A stretch of DNA of 64,000 nt from NCBI GenBank assembly GCA_023213395.1, contig CM041465.1:112227741-112291740 (forward strand), given 5' to 3'. Below, piece after piece: positions 13,547 to 23,129 of the stretch. Below the pieces are notes generated by a model, which did no database searches, had not been told where the DNA came from, and worked only from the letters and a program-made list of their open reading frames with translations. This DNA is from Cycas panzhihuaensis (taxonomy: Eukaryota > Cycadophyta). The stretch's first letter is position 1. The number at the start of each line of letters is the position of its first letter. Both the position numbers and the translations under genes were made by a program.

Positions 13547-13759
13547 CTAAGTGAAATGACAAATAAAATGAGAGAAAATAAGTAAATTAGAAGGGGACAG
13601 TGGAGTTTCACTACCAAAACTAAGCAATTGAGCTTCTAAGTAAGATATTTCTGCATAAGGGCGATGGTTTTTAGATCCACCAAATGAATTAAGAAGTTGG
13701 TTCAATGAGGATTCAAACGAGTAGTTAGGTGCTACAGTTCCAAGTAATGTAGAAGCCAC
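13547..13759 (-). other. 70-codon open frame near the 5' end of element H, function unknown
   Basis: This - strand frame begins about 335 bp inside the 5' LTR, where a gag or leader ORF would be expected. The product is Ser/Leu-rich (for example SFESSLNQLLNSFGGS) and shows no zinc knuckle or capsid motif. The DNA just downstream, 13260-13540, is more GC-rich than the rest of H and could be captured sequence. The remaining H interior, 10464-13546, shows no gene. Confidence 0.25.
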
Positions 13760-14079
13760 ACTAGCCTATTGAAATCATACAACCTTACTCAACCTTTAAA
13801 AAAATGATGTAAAATAATAGAAATCTTAATGTTTCATCAATTGAATTTAGAAACCAACTGTACCAAACTATTGATATCTGTTTAAATTTACAACAAATAC
13901 TTGCAAAAAATATGAGTAATAATCTTGTATATATGTAAAAATTAATTATTTATTAAAAAATATATAAGAAAAACTATTGAAAGCTATAGTATGAACTAAA
14001 AAATTGTTGAATCAACTTGTTATGGCCAATGTTAGAGCCAAAATCTATGCTCAAAGATTGCAGGCCTAAATAGATCTAT

Positions 14080-14092
14080 GCTCTAATACTAA
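14080..14092 (-). other. tRNA-iMet-type primer binding site of element H
   Basis: On the - strand the sequence next to the 5' LTR reads TTTAGTATTAGAGC. This is the common TGGTATCAGAGC primer site with G-to-A and C-to-T changes. Its place beside the right repeat sets the element on the - strand. Confidence 0.75.
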
Positions 14093-14093
14093 A

Positions 14094-14426
14094 TATTAGA
14101 AAAAATAATGTAAGGAGTGTAGAGTACAGCAGGTATTCATATCAATCCATATTGAGAAAACATAAGCAAAGTATATAATATTCAATCCATCTTGTGAGAG
14201 TACATCAATTTTCTAAATATTAGTGGTCTCTAAAGACACCAGGGTTCTTTACCCTGGAAATATATAATTGTGAGGGAGGAGGGAAAGCTCATCAACTTGT
14301 TAAATTTAAACAACATTAAAATAATACTTAAGTCAAGTTACAATTAACTTTACCTGACTTACCTTAACATGTGTGTGCTCACATGTATAAAAGATGGGAG
14401 TGGGGTGATGAGCATTAACTCCAATA
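14094..14426 (-). repeat. 5' LTR of element H
   Basis: Same length (333 bp) as the left copy. On the - strand it contains the TATA-like run TTATATATTT (around 14258-14270) and conserved short blocks such as CACATGTTAAGGTAAG. Its outer end reads TATTGG..., where TG has become TA. Confidence 0.9.
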
Positions 14427-14726
14427 AGATTATACTTTTATCTACTAGTACTTTACCTTGAGGATTCTTTCGTGGTTATATATCATCTATTTTCTTTTGA
14501 TTATTTTTATTATCCTTGGTTCTCCCTATCTATCTTTTGAAATGAATACTTATTGTGCCACATTCCCTTTATGTTTGGAGATATCATGATTTTAATTTCC
14601 TCTTTTCCTGTGGTTCAATTCTTAAGGAGATTAATCTCTTTTATTCTAGATTTTATTAAAAAGGATAAATCCTTGTTGAGTTGAATAAAAGAATTTCATA
14701 ATTGGATGATTATGATTCCCTTCTAA

Positions 14727-14815
14727 AAAAAAAAGTAGAAGGTGAAAGCAATAAAAAATAAATAAAAGCCAAAAAAAAAAGAAAAGTAAAAAAAAAAAAA
14801 TAAAGTAAAAGAAAT
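14727..14815 (+). repeat. A-rich low-complexity tract
   Basis: A run of about 90 bases is almost all A with scattered T and G, in the A spacer between H and the aRNH. The rest of that spacer, 14432-15134, shows no gene. It is not at an LTR or LINE boundary that I can define. Confidence 0.7.
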
Positions 14816-15134
14816 TATATTGTTATTATTCTCTTGAAATCTAGGGCAAGTTTTGTAATAGCTTCATCCCCACCTATCCATCTATAGGTTGGATTCATTT
14901 AGATGAGTATTCAAGATTTTTAGATCTAGCTACTTCGGTCTATTATGGTCTCAATTATGATCAAACCCTATTTAACACCTTTGTTAATATCAATCATAAT
15001 CATCCTAATTATGATTCTTCTTTTTCTTTACCACAATCAGAATTAATTTCATTCACTACCATCTCCTTATTAATTGATTTTCATGCCTTTCTTTATTGAT
15101 CATACCATCTCCAAACTTTGGTCCTATTTTTCTT

Positions 15135-15540
15135 ATGGCATTGAGTATATTTACTGATAGAGGTAGTAGAGAAAACCTAGGATTGTTTATTTCTTCTTAG
15201 GTGATTTATAACCAATTAGGAAGTCCTCTCTTTTTCATAAGATCTTTTATACCTAGGGCAACTAATAATGAAGTCGAGTATCTTGCTATTATAGGAGCCT
15301 TATCTGATATTTCTTGCTTTTACCTTGGATCCATTATTACATATGATGACTCCCAGGTTATAGTCTACCAGTTAGTTGGGATGTATCAGGTTCACTCACC
15401 ATCACTCCTTCTTCTTCATCATCAGGCTTCATCATTGTTGTTCCCCTTTTCTTCAATTACCATCTAGTATATCCTTCATCCTCTTAATATTGAAGTTGAC
15501 GTTGTTGTTTCCTCTATCTTAGATGATCAATTTCATTGAC
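15135..15540 (+). pseudogene. Second, archaeal-type RNase H (aRNH) of element A
   Basis: This is a stand-alone RNase H downstream of integrase, as in dual-RNase H Tat elements; it would remove RNA from RNA/DNA hybrids. Frame blocks: SIFTDRGSRENLGL (first catalytic Asp present) at about 15141-15182, RATNNEVEY (catalytic Glu present) near 15256-15282, and TYDDSQVIVY (third Asp) near 15339-15368. A last block NIEVDVV near 15488-15508 fits the C-terminal Asp region. One stop lies near 15200. The three core acidic residues survive in this oldest copy, while B and C have each lost one. Confidence 0.85.
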
Positions 15541-16385
15541 TTTTATCTTTCTAACTAGGGGGCACCTTACTCCAAAATGAGTAAAAACTACCACTCTATA
15601 AAAAGTATAAACTATGGGTTTGGGAAGGTAAATATTTAGGTAGTTTGAAGATTAAGATGATAGGTGGAAGAGTGAAATGAAGTATTTAAAAGGGAGAGGC
15701 CCACATGGGAGTTTTAGGCCATGGAGGATCTTGGTAGGGGGAAAGATCTTAAAAGCTTCTTATCCCTAAAAGGAGCCAACGAGAAATCTAGTATACATAG
15801 ATGACTAGTTATTTATTAAGTAAGATTAAATTTCCATTTGGTAAACAACTTATTTTATTCATGATGTATTATATAAATATGGATTTCATTCTATGTTTAT
15901 ATAATTTGTCAGGAGTATGATGTGAGTTATGTGAGTTTCCCTCGAGAGATTCATATTATTCCATCCTCTATTTTTATAAACTTATTACCATTTATTTGAA
16001 ATAGTTTTATATTTATAAAATGGAGTAAGTAAAGCTTTCACCTACTCCCTTTTATCTTTTATTTATTTTCTATTCTTCACTCCTTCTTATAATCATTTAC
16101 TTTCTCGAACCACCTCACTCTGAAATAAGTATAAAATACCATGTACATACTATAACAAAAATCTAAAATATATATATAAGCTACAAAAAAAAGAGAGAGA
16201 AAATGATAAAACTATAATATATTTCTTTGTAATGTATTCTATGCTTAATTCATAAAAGGAAACTAAGGGGGAAAAAGGTTTAGAGTTAATTATCTATACA
16301 CAAGTTTCTAAAAGAAAGTGACTAATATATACATACATAACAAAAGATATGGTACATCTATCACCTATATGACTCATGCTTGTTC
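15541..16385. other. AT-rich tract with no recognised gene
   Basis: This is the sequence between the A aRNH and the broken end of B' gag. Near 15571-15592 and again near 16110-16133 it has short matches to the motif TGAGCCTAAACTACCA that follows integrase in B (22412) and C (42595). It may be remains of the A 3' region. No LTR end, primer site or coding motif was found. Confidence 0.5.
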
Positions 16386-17851
16386 AAATGAGAAAATAGA
16401 ATGTGCAGGTAGGCAATAAAACCACTTGAGGCATTGCCTTGAAGGGATCGCAGGAAAAGTTTCATGAGAATGTGGTCATAAGCCTAGTAATCGATGCATG
16501 ACATAGAAAAACTATAGACATGCTCCATTGGGTCCTATGACGAAGTCCCATCAAATTTAGGGACTTTAGGAGGGTGAGGCAGCAAGTTAGTTCTTAATGC
16601 CTCGATGGATAGGGGCATCGACCTGTAGTCCATAAAGAGGCATGCCCTTGACTGGACCATAGGGTCAATGGAAGCTAGAAATGATGGTGGGTAGGGTTGC
16701 CCAAATCCTCCTTAGAGGGTTTGGTTTGAAAGGGGATGCTGTCATCCCACCATTTGGTGAGAGGGTACGAATCCCACATTTGAAGAGGCATTCATAGGAG
16801 AAGATAGGTGTGATGGCTCCATCCTTCCTAGAGGGAACACTCCTTATTAGAAAGGAACCTAAGGGAAAACGCCTTGGGAGGGGGCTGGCCCTCCTTGCAA
16901 AGGTGCAATATGAGGTGCTATACAGGATGATGGAAAGGAGGGGTGAGGGATTAGATTTTGTCCATATGGGCTGCCCGTGGGTGGTGTGACCCCATAAGGG
17001 TGCAAAGGGTCCATCCCATAAGTAGGAAGGGAGTTCCCTTTACCATGCCCCCATGGTTGAGTAGTGTAACTAGGAGGCATGTAGAGAGATGAGTCCTTAG
17101 GTTGGTGTTAGGAGTATGTGGGGTTGGACCCCACGTGACTAAAAGTAGGAGGACATGCAGGCCCCCTAGGTCTAGTAGGCAGTGGATAGATGATGGTCAG
17201 AGGAGGACTAGTCATTTAACTGGATGGAGGCATGCTCAACCTAAGTTGAGAAGAAGACAAGCCCTAGGTGGTCCCCAAGGAATATAAACCATGGGGAGAA
17301 TAGGATGAGGTGAGAGGTAGGCTTATCATAGGTAAGGAGGTCGTATGGGATGAGTGAGGTAAGGAAGATGTAGAAGAAGGAATCACAATGCTTTGTAAGA
17401 TGTTGTCGAACCACTTAGGATGTGGTTGGATACAGTTAGCTTGGAAACATTGGCTAAGGGCTTCTACTACATCTGTAGGAGGGGTATCTGCTAGATCGTA
17501 AGAGGTGGATGAAACCTCATACGAAGCAGACCCTATAGGACAATCCTCATGAGAGTCACCATTGTGGTGGTGAAACTCTAGAGGGGATGAAGGCTCTACT
17601 TCACGAGTAGAGGGATGGTGAGATTATGGGTGTTGCTGCTCACCCGGATAAAAGATGAGATCTTCACTTCCTTGGGCAGACCCTTGGGAGGAAGTAGAGA
17701 GCTCAAGGGAATTGGACACATAACCATGGTATGCCTAATTTGAAAGAGATCTCTCCATAATCAAATCAGGATCTGATGTAGGAAGGCAGTAATATGAGGG
17801 TTCTTCCAACAACAGAGGTAGACCTCGTAAGCGATGTAAGAATCATCGCAT
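16386..17851 (-). pseudogene. gag: Truncated gag of B'
   Basis: On the - strand this matches the N-terminal two thirds of C gag. The start ATG (17851) is equivalent to 35893 in C. The open piece at 17080-16859 reads MDPLHPYGVTPPTGSPYGQN, nearly identical to DPLHPYGIVPPTGGPYGQN in C. The capsid block DHILMKLFLRSLQG follows, and the match ends at about 16386, just after the position of the C stretch FYRLPAHSIFSF. Several stops interrupt it. No capsid C-terminal half or zinc knuckle remains. Confidence 0.85.
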
Positions 17852-17992
17852 ACAAGTTTTTCCTGTTGGTTGGAAGAAAGGAGAAATAAGGTGGTGTATG
17901 CATTGGGGGCTGCCCAAAAAGACCAAAAGGGAGAGCGACCGAGGAGATAACACCAATAGGAAGGGGGAAAGAATGATTCCCTTACTAGCGGG

Positions 17993-18010
17993 TCCCGAGT
18001 ATAGTCGCCA
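17993..18010 (-). other. Primer binding site of B'
   Basis: On the - strand TGGCGACTATACTCGGGA, one base after the LTR end. It is the best-preserved copy of the family primer site and keeps the TGG start that C and D have lost by transitions. Confidence 0.8.
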
Positions 18011-18011
18011 G

Positions 18012-21000
18012 TGGAATTGCATCTATGTGATAGTAACCACACTCGATTAGGATTAAGTTAGTCAATGGATGGATCTAGAATATAGAGTCAATCCAGCAAG
18101 TGAGAGAAATCACCCGCACAGGGCGTTCATGCATTGGAACATAGGTTTAAGACCTATGAATGGCACACAACTCCCCTCTAGGTAACTCAATTTTATTTTT
18201 GAGGGTAGCAAGAGCAAGTGATATCCTCGATTTCCAAAGTAACCTCAAGACATAGGTCTTCCCACCCTTGGATGACCGAAAGGGAAGGGTAAGACCAAAC
18301 GAGGGAATGGATCATCATAAAAAATAGAGAGATATGAATGGGATATATGTGGGTAAGTGATATGAGAGGTACACACTTACAAGGATGGCATTGGACAACC
18401 ACCTCATGCATGGGACCAACCCAAAGGAGAAGATATTGAGATTACTTAGCTAATGTAGGTGTGATGGGGTTAGAAGAGGATGTACTAGAGGACAAATCCT
18501 CCTTAGGCTAACCCACCTAAAGTGAGTTTGGGGGAATAAAGGGTGATGGTCAAAGAAGCTTTCACCGTCCTACGTGTGAAGGGTTCAACCTTCTACATGT
18601 AATGGTAGAGTAATATATAACTAGATGTGCTTACAAACAAGAGACAAAAAAACTATAAAAAATAGTAAATATACTCTCGTTTGCTTTGAAATGTAAATCC
18701 TCACTCTCTTTTCATTTTAAACAGGAGAAAAGAGAGTGAAGAAGGCAAACCAATCAAGTATAAACATGCATGCCAAAGATGCAAGCCCTAAAGGGGTTGT
18801 ATGCAATCAAGCAGGAAAATGGAAGAATATAGTTCCTATCTCATGCTCTTTCCTAGGAGTGCCAATGTGGCATACATATGCAAAGGGTAGATGAAAACTA
18901 ATTCTTTTTCTGTTTTCATTTTATATTTCGATTATGCAAGTAAGTAAGCTTTAAAATAATAAAAGAGAAAAGAACTATGAAGAGAGGAGGGCGGAATACC
19001 TAGAGGACCATGCGGCTGAAATAGAGACACTCTCCTACACCGCACATGCTTCCCTTTTTCCTTTCCCAACATGTAGGCAGTGTAGGGCAATGACATTGGG
19101 GCTTCCTTATCTTCCCTGAACTAAAAGAAAAAGGCAAGAAAAACAAAGGAAAAGACTATGCTAAAGATGGAAAGGATTGAGGGAAAGAATGAAGGAGACG
19201 TACCCAGATTGATACATTTATTTCTTTCACGCGAGTAATGCGGTGAAACATACAATCATAAAAGTACTCCACCCTTTCCCAAGGGGCTTCTAGGATGCCA
19301 AATAGATACATATACGTAGGTGCAAAGTATATAAATTATTGCAAGTAAGGCATTTTAACCAAAGTAAATTTCTCACTAAAAAACAACTTCCAATCTCCTC
19401 AATACAAGCAAGATAAGATAAAAGGATGGGGATGGTTAGCCTCAGAATGACTAACCCTCTAATACACACACCTTCACTCTATCCATGCATGTAAACAATA
19501 GGTCTAGACAATCTTTATAGTAGCTAACAGTGGGAGAGATAAGTAGCATAAGGATTGTAAATGTTGTGGATGTTGCAAAGGTTGCCATGTGTAATGTTTG
19601 CAACTTTTGACTAAGCCAACACCCAAAGATGATGTGTGACATGACTAAGGGCTAGAAACTCTACCTATGTAAGGTGCTCAGGGTTGTAACCAGCACAACA
19701 AGGGGATGTGTATGTTGATACCAGTAATAGTCTTTCTTCCAAGAGCTCTTTGATAGCCCAAGGGAGGCACAAAAGAGGAGGAGGAAAAGGGGAGAAGGGG
19801 ATTGCCCTTAAGGAGTAGGTCTAATTGGGTGTGGAACTTGCCTTATCTCCTTTCTGTCACCCTTTTAGGACCTCTCCTCATAGCCTCCTTAGAGAAAATA
19901 GGAGAGAGCAGGAAGGTAGGGTGGACAGATAAGGAATGATAGAGGGGATGTCTTTTATATTTGATAGGAAAAATTTGTGAAAAGAAAGATATACAAGATA
20001 TCCTAATCTCTTTTAGGGGGACTAAAAGGAACAAAATGAAATATACATGAAGTAGTACTTGTTATGGGTGGATTGGTGATAGATCTACCTGAGAAAATGG
20101 TAGAGGAAGGCAGTCCTATGAGGTTAGGAGGATTCCTGCATAGGTTGTGAAATCCAAAGGAGAACTTGGTGAAACCTGATGCTTACGCATGGAAGTGAGA
20201 CTTGTAGTATGTCCTTGCTTGGAAAAGCCTGATCCTAAGCCTACTACCAAAGGCTGGAGAAGGTAGATCTTAAAACTGGACACAAGTATATTAGATGTTG
20301 TAAGGTGCTTCTATAGAAAATCACATGTGAAAGTACAAGAAGAGAGGAGAATAAATGGAAGAAAAGGAGGAAAATGAAGTCTTTTTGGGTTTTACACCTA
20401 ACCCTAGCTTAATTGGACGATTAGGGTTAGGCTAGGACTTGGGGTATGACTTAGCCACATGGAAATTTCATAAAAAATATAAAAATTTTCACAGTAAATT
20501 TTTAAAAATTATTTATGACAGTTGCCCCATGGCAAACTTTGCGGTACTGTAAAGTTTACTACGATATTGTGACATTTTCCATGGTGCAGTGACAGAAGCC
20601 AAAATAAAAGAAGAAAAGGGATCTGGGGGCCCTAAAGGAGGGTACCCTAAGACTAAGAGGGCCTAACCCTCTGTCCAGGTGGCTAGGGACAGCCATAAGA
20701 AGGAGATGGCCTAGACTAAATAGGGCACCAGAGAGATAGGGTTCCCAAGAAGCTGGAAAATGGATAGGAATATGTCAATTACACCTAGTAGGGCACTAAG
20801 AGCTGTGATGTGGCAATGAGGGTGTGAACGAACAACATGGGCTAGTTGGTACTTGGGACAATATGGAGGTGCATAGGAGGGTTGTGGAGCGCTATTAGGA
20901 TCCATGTCCCATGGTTGTTATAGGCTAGAATAGTGTCAAGCAATATGATCAAGCAACATATGCAAGATGACCACTCAAATGTATCAATTAGTCATGCAGT

Positions 21001-21117
21001 AAAAAATAGGTACTTCGATTTACCTTGTTGGAGAAGTGACAAAGGCAAAGAATAGAAACATACTTGCACATACTTGAGTTGACTTGCCAAAATCCCATTC
21101 TTGGTAGCCAAGAAATA
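18012..21117 (-). repeat. 5' LTR of B' (3.1 kb)
   Basis: The - strand matches the LTRs of B, C and D from end to end. The start reads TATTTCTTGGCTACCAAGAA at 21117 (family start TGTTTCC, TG now TA). The U3 repeat block, including CCGCAAAGTTTGCCATGGGG, is at about 20521-20540. The inner end at 18012 lies next to the primer site. It is some 300 bp longer than the other LTRs. Open frames inside it, such as 18193-18411, are not coding: they align with non-coding LTR in the other copies. Confidence 0.9.
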
Positions 21118-22354
21118 GAGACATTATGCGATACCTTACTGAGTAGCAGTATCATCCTAAAGCCATCAATAAGGTTAGGTTGCGTATTCAGGCTACTATC
21201 AGGCAATACTTTCTCATGGGAGAAGTATTGTACAAGAGATCCTTTGATGGGATCCTTCTCCACTGTGTCATCCCCGACAAAGTGGACCAAATACTTCATG
21301 AATGCCACAATGACGTTTGCGGGGGTCATTTTTTAGGCCAATCCATGGCCCAAAGGATCCTTCATTTGGGGTATTATTGACCATCCCTCTTTAAGGATGC
21401 CCATGCTTATGCCCTAAGATGTTGATGGTGCCAAGAGTACGTCAACATAACCCACTTGCCTTCCGAGGCCCTTCATCCTGTCATATCTCCAAGGCCCTTA
21501 TCCCAATGGGGGTTGGACCTTATTGGATCCATATCCCCACCTTCTTCGTTGCAGCACAAGTTCATCTTGACTACAACAGAGTACTTCACAAAATAGGCTG
21601 AAGCGATCACTTTATCTTTTACTTCTGGCAAAATGATAACTACCTTCCTCTACTAGCATATCATTTATCATTTTGGAGTCCCCGACATCCTAATCACATA
21701 CAATAGAACTCTTTTCTGTAATAAGGAGATGGATGAACTTTGTAAGAAATTTAAAATTTCTCACAAAACCTCCTCTCCATAATACCCTTAGGCCAATGGC
21801 CAAGTTGAGTCATTTAACAAGATCCTTATAAACATATTAAAGAAAATTGTTATCCAATCTAAAAAAGATTAGCATTTTCAGCTCCCTTATGCTCCTTAGG
21901 CATACCGTACATCTATTCGCATAGCTACGAGAATGACCATGTTCTTCCTAGTGTATGAAATAGAGGCGATTCTCCTATTAGAAGTCGAGATCCCTTTCTT
22001 ATGAGTGTCCCTTCAGGGTCTTGTTTACGAAGACTCTCTCCACCAGGCTCACCTCCTAGACCTCGAGGCCTTAGATGAGAGATGCTTGATTACTTACCAA
22101 ATGAATCTTGCTTCTAAAGCCAGGGTGTAAAGGACGTATGACAAGCGCCTTCGCCCCACCCTTTGCACCCTGGGGACCATGTCCTCAAATTGGAATATTT
22201 CCATGATTGCTTATCCAAATTTGGACCCAAACAAGTTAGCCTCTTCATCGTTCTTGAAAACCTTGATAACAACACTTACAAGATCGTAACCTTGGAAGGT
22301 CTTAAGTTCAAGAAATCCATTAATAGAAAGTTCCTAAAAATTTGTTATGTGTGA
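21118..22354 (+). pseudogene. Integrase of B, 5' truncated
   Basis: The match to C begins abruptly at 21118, equivalent to about 41327 in C, and reaches the integrase C-terminus. The zinc region includes HNDVCGGHFLGQSMAQRIL near 21303-21360 and CWWCQEY near 21420. The core keeps the first Asp (QWGLDLIGS near 21505-21531) and the Glu (NGQVESFNK near 21792-21818). The second catalytic Asp is lost: the block reads ILITYNRTLF, with Tyr where Asp-Asn-Gly should be. The C-terminal domain (HPGDHVLKLEYFHD onward) is open at 22163-22354. Several stops lie at sites where C has Gln or Trp codons. Confidence 0.9.
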
Positions 22355-23129
22355 CTGTCTCTATCCCTGCATAGATTAGGCACACCTCTCTCTCTTTTTT
22401 TTTTGCTCTGAAATGAGCCTAAACTACCACCCTAAATGTGCCCCCATTTCCTCTAATCGCATGTGGAATGGCGGTTTAGGGTGGCTTACTTGCTCCTTTT
22501 GGGTTCCTCCCACGTGACCTCCTGTTCCTCTTTCCCTAGGGGGCTTGTCCTCCTAATTGGGTGTGTTTTCTCTATCACCCCTGAGCCTGAAAAAACTCCC
22601 CAACTAGAATGGCATGCTTGAGTATCGTTACTCCCTTTACCACTAGCACTTCCTTTGCATACTCTCGTATGCTCCTACGATAGACATGTATAGCCCCCTA
22701 TCTCCTAGCCCCATATACGCCTATCGCCGATGCTCACAATGATCATGTGTGCCTACTAAGAGTATGGCCCTACATGAAAGGAAGTGTGTACAACTCAAAC
22801 AATCCTATAACATAAATTATATAGCAAGCAATCAAAATCATCATGATCTATAGCTCCTCGTACACCTATGCACCCATACATATATATACACAAACATATA
22901 TACAAAAGTAAATGCAACATAATGCATCATCACATATCATCACACACTATCATGAACCAAATGGCGTACCAATGGCCCTGTCTATATACATAAAAATCAT
23001 AATGTGTCATATCATACAAATAGTATGGTACATCATCTATGGGAAGCTAAATCATTGTAGGGAGGAATACGATTATGTGATGATATATAATGACTCCCTG
23101 GAGGTCTAGTGGTTTCCCAATAAAAACTA
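22355..23129. other. Spacer of B between integrase and the antisense PMD gene
   Basis: No gene was found. It aligns loosely with 42565-43300 of C, starting with TGAGCCTAAACTACCA soon after the integrase stop. It would be the 3' flank of the antisense gene. The part 22860-23000 is rich in ATATATAC-like runs. Confidence 0.6.

Larger units (their letters stand above)
9638..14426 (-). mobile_element. Element H: LTR retrotransposon without recognisable pol (LARD-like)
   Basis: Two direct repeats of 333 bp bound a 4.1-kb interior. Orientation is - strand: a tRNA-iMet-type primer site lies inside the right repeat and a purine-rich tract lies just inside the left one. Flanking AGATC/AGATT is a 5-bp target duplication with one mismatch. 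I found no RT, integrase or protease motif on either strand of the interior, so it is probably a non-autonomous large derivative mobilised by another family. It inserted into element A between integrase and aRNH. Confidence 0.85.
9633..14431. repeat. Target site duplication of element H
   Basis: AGATC at 9633-9637 and AGATT at 14427-14431 flank the LTR ends exactly. They differ at the last base, a C/T transition. Length 5 bp fits LTR retrotransposon integration. Confidence 0.7.
2404..15540 (+). mobile_element. Element A: ancient Tat-lineage Ty3/gypsy copy, split by element H
   Basis: The domain order is primer site, gag, protease, linker, RT, RNase H, integrase, then aRNH, all on the + strand and all broken by many stops and frameshifts. 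It is far more AT-rich and diverged than B, C and D. Element H interrupts it between integrase and aRNH. With H removed, integrase and aRNH are about 1 kb apart, against 3.7 kb in C, because A lacks the antisense PMD cassette. No 3' LTR was recognised; the sequence past 15540 gives no clear match. Confidence 0.8.

Noticed and set aside
17102-17287. Small + strand open frame beside B' gag
   Set aside because: It is antisense to gag; the - strand product aligns with C and D gag.
20415-20435. TTAGGGTTAGG-like sequence, possible telomere-type repeat
   Set aside because: Only about two irregular units, and the same short motif recurs near the TATA position of other LTRs, so it is LTR sequence.
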